Source of the DNA: a virus
Direction: 5' to 3' (one strand)
DNA: 64,000 nucleotides
IMG/VR virus record: IMGVR_UViG_3300049719_000225
Location: 34,116-98,115 of that record
The translations under genes and the position numbers were made by a program. Positions 63,345-64,000 of this stretch are shown piece by piece. The notes below the pieces were generated by a model that saw nothing but the letters and a program-made list of their open reading frames with translations, was not told where the DNA came from and ran no database searches. Numbering within the stretch: position 1 is the stretch's first letter; every line of letters begins with the position of its first letter.

Positions 63345-63937
63345 AATCCTATTCCTTGGTGCCAATGCCCGGTGGTGTCCTGAACAAGGATGAACTGCCT
63401 ATTTTCCTGCCTGTGTTTAGTAAGTTGGCTGCGCAGAATAGGCTGACGCCCCAAGCGTTGGTTGACACTGCTCGTCCAGATATTTCGCCGATTCACCCGT
63501 TCTACGAGTGGGACGACAGCATTGCAGGAGAGCAGTATCGATTGGAACAGGCCCGTTCTCATGTGCGCTGCGTGCGGCGTGTCGAGAACACTGTTCCGAT
63601 CAAAGACCAGCCCATTATCCGGGAGTATCACAGTGTCCGTGACCCTGACTCAGGCACACAATATCAACCGCTTCGGGTGGTAGCTCGAAACCCGCTCTAT
63701 TACCAGCAGGTGTTGGCAGACGCGAAGACCGAAATTCGTGCCTGGAGGGCCAAATATGCCTCACTCAATGAGCTGTTCCCCATCATCTCTGCCATCGATG
63801 ATACCCTTGGATCAAAATCGAGACCGGCCTCCCGGCGCTCGAAGGCCTCACGATTGACACCAGAGGAAAAGAAACCGCGATTGAAGGCCTTGAAAAGGGT
63901 ATTCGCACGACACGGGAGGCAGGCTGGGCGTGCCTAG
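63341..63937 (+). CDS. Hypothetical protein, 198 aa
   Basis: Not recognised by function. HPFYEWDDSIAGEQYRLEQA and an internal helical region, with a basic C-terminal tail (TPEEKKPRLKALKRVFARHG). Translationally coupled to the preceding gene (ATGA), so the two probably act together. Confidence 0.65.
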   Translation: MKSYSLVPMPGGVLNKDELPIFLPVFSKLAAQNRLTPQALVDTARPDISPIHPFYEWDDSIAGEQYRLEQARSHVRCVRRVENTVPIKDQPIIREYHSVRDPDSGTQYQPLRVVARNPLYYQQVLADAKTEIRAWRAKYASLNELFPIISAIDDTLGSKSRPASRRSKASRLTPEEKKPRLKALKRVFARHGRQAGRA

Positions 63938-64000
63938 CCAGGGCTGGGCTTGGCACGGCTGGGCAGGGCTTGGCGTGGCGTGGCCAGGCAGGGCAGGCAG
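63938..64000. repeat. Low-complexity GGCTGG/GGCAGG/GGCGTGG repeats
   Basis: The window ends in short degenerate repeats of the same style as the GC-rich spacers at 44820-45080. Confidence 0.6.

Overview
This window is a 64 kb piece of a large tailed-phage genome with T4-like (myovirus-type) morphogenesis genes. The evidence is a gp21-like prohead protease fused to a scaffold, a gp23-like major capsid protein, a gp53-like baseplate protein, a tape-measure protein, mosaic gene blocks on both strands, and no bacterial housekeeping genes. Coding DNA is GC-rich. The host cannot be named from the sequence.

Layout. 1-4 kb: small genes, an HNH endonuclease and a glycosyltransferase carrying an intein. 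4-9.8 kb: a rightward cassette with a Ycf46-type AAA+ ATPase, two DUF1257-like paralogues, a DUF2997-like protein and a SWIM zinc-finger protein. 9.9-14.4 kb: leftward virion/baseplate genes interrupted by an HNH gene. 14.5-24 kb: rightward block with unknown proteins, a second intein-bearing glycosyltransferase, protease-scaffold and major capsid protein. 24-31 kb: GIY-YIG endonuclease, NADAR (YbiA-like) glycosidase, a protein with a signal-peptidase-like segment, a PIN/5'-3' exonuclease, a hub/tail-assembly protein with a likely programmed frameshift, and a metalloprotease. 31-39 kb: Pth2-type peptidyl-tRNA hydrolase, odd tRNA-like genes, vWA proteins, a Ro60/TROVE protein and an HNH protein. 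39.2-55.3 kb: a leftward array of about 48 regular tRNA genes covering all 20 amino acids, punctuated by homing endonucleases, an FkbM methyltransferase, a phosphoesterase and small membrane proteins. 56-61 kb: leftward tail genes. 62-64 kb: a short rightward block.

The most striking signal is in the tRNAs. Almost every regular array tRNA has A-G where D-loops normally have G18-G19, and G at T-loop position 55 where U (pseudouridine) is nearly universal; G19 and C56 are kept. The 18-55 elbow pair therefore appears to have been replaced in concert across the array. By contrast, a second group of tRNA-like genes keeps canonical TTC T-loops, and in the clearest cases the GG as well. These have abnormal anticodon arms: insertions, a permuted gene order, a GNRA-like tetraloop or a distorted loop. 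I infer a remodelled translation set plus a set of non-decoding tRNA-like RNAs. Pth2 and Ro60, both RNA/translation quality-control proteins, fit this context.

Other unusual features are a Ycf46-type ATPase whose Walker B segment precedes Walker A, two inteins at apparently equivalent sites of two glycosyltransferases, a possible +1 frameshift at TTT-TTT-CGC, and three promoters whose geometry places the transcript start at the ATG.
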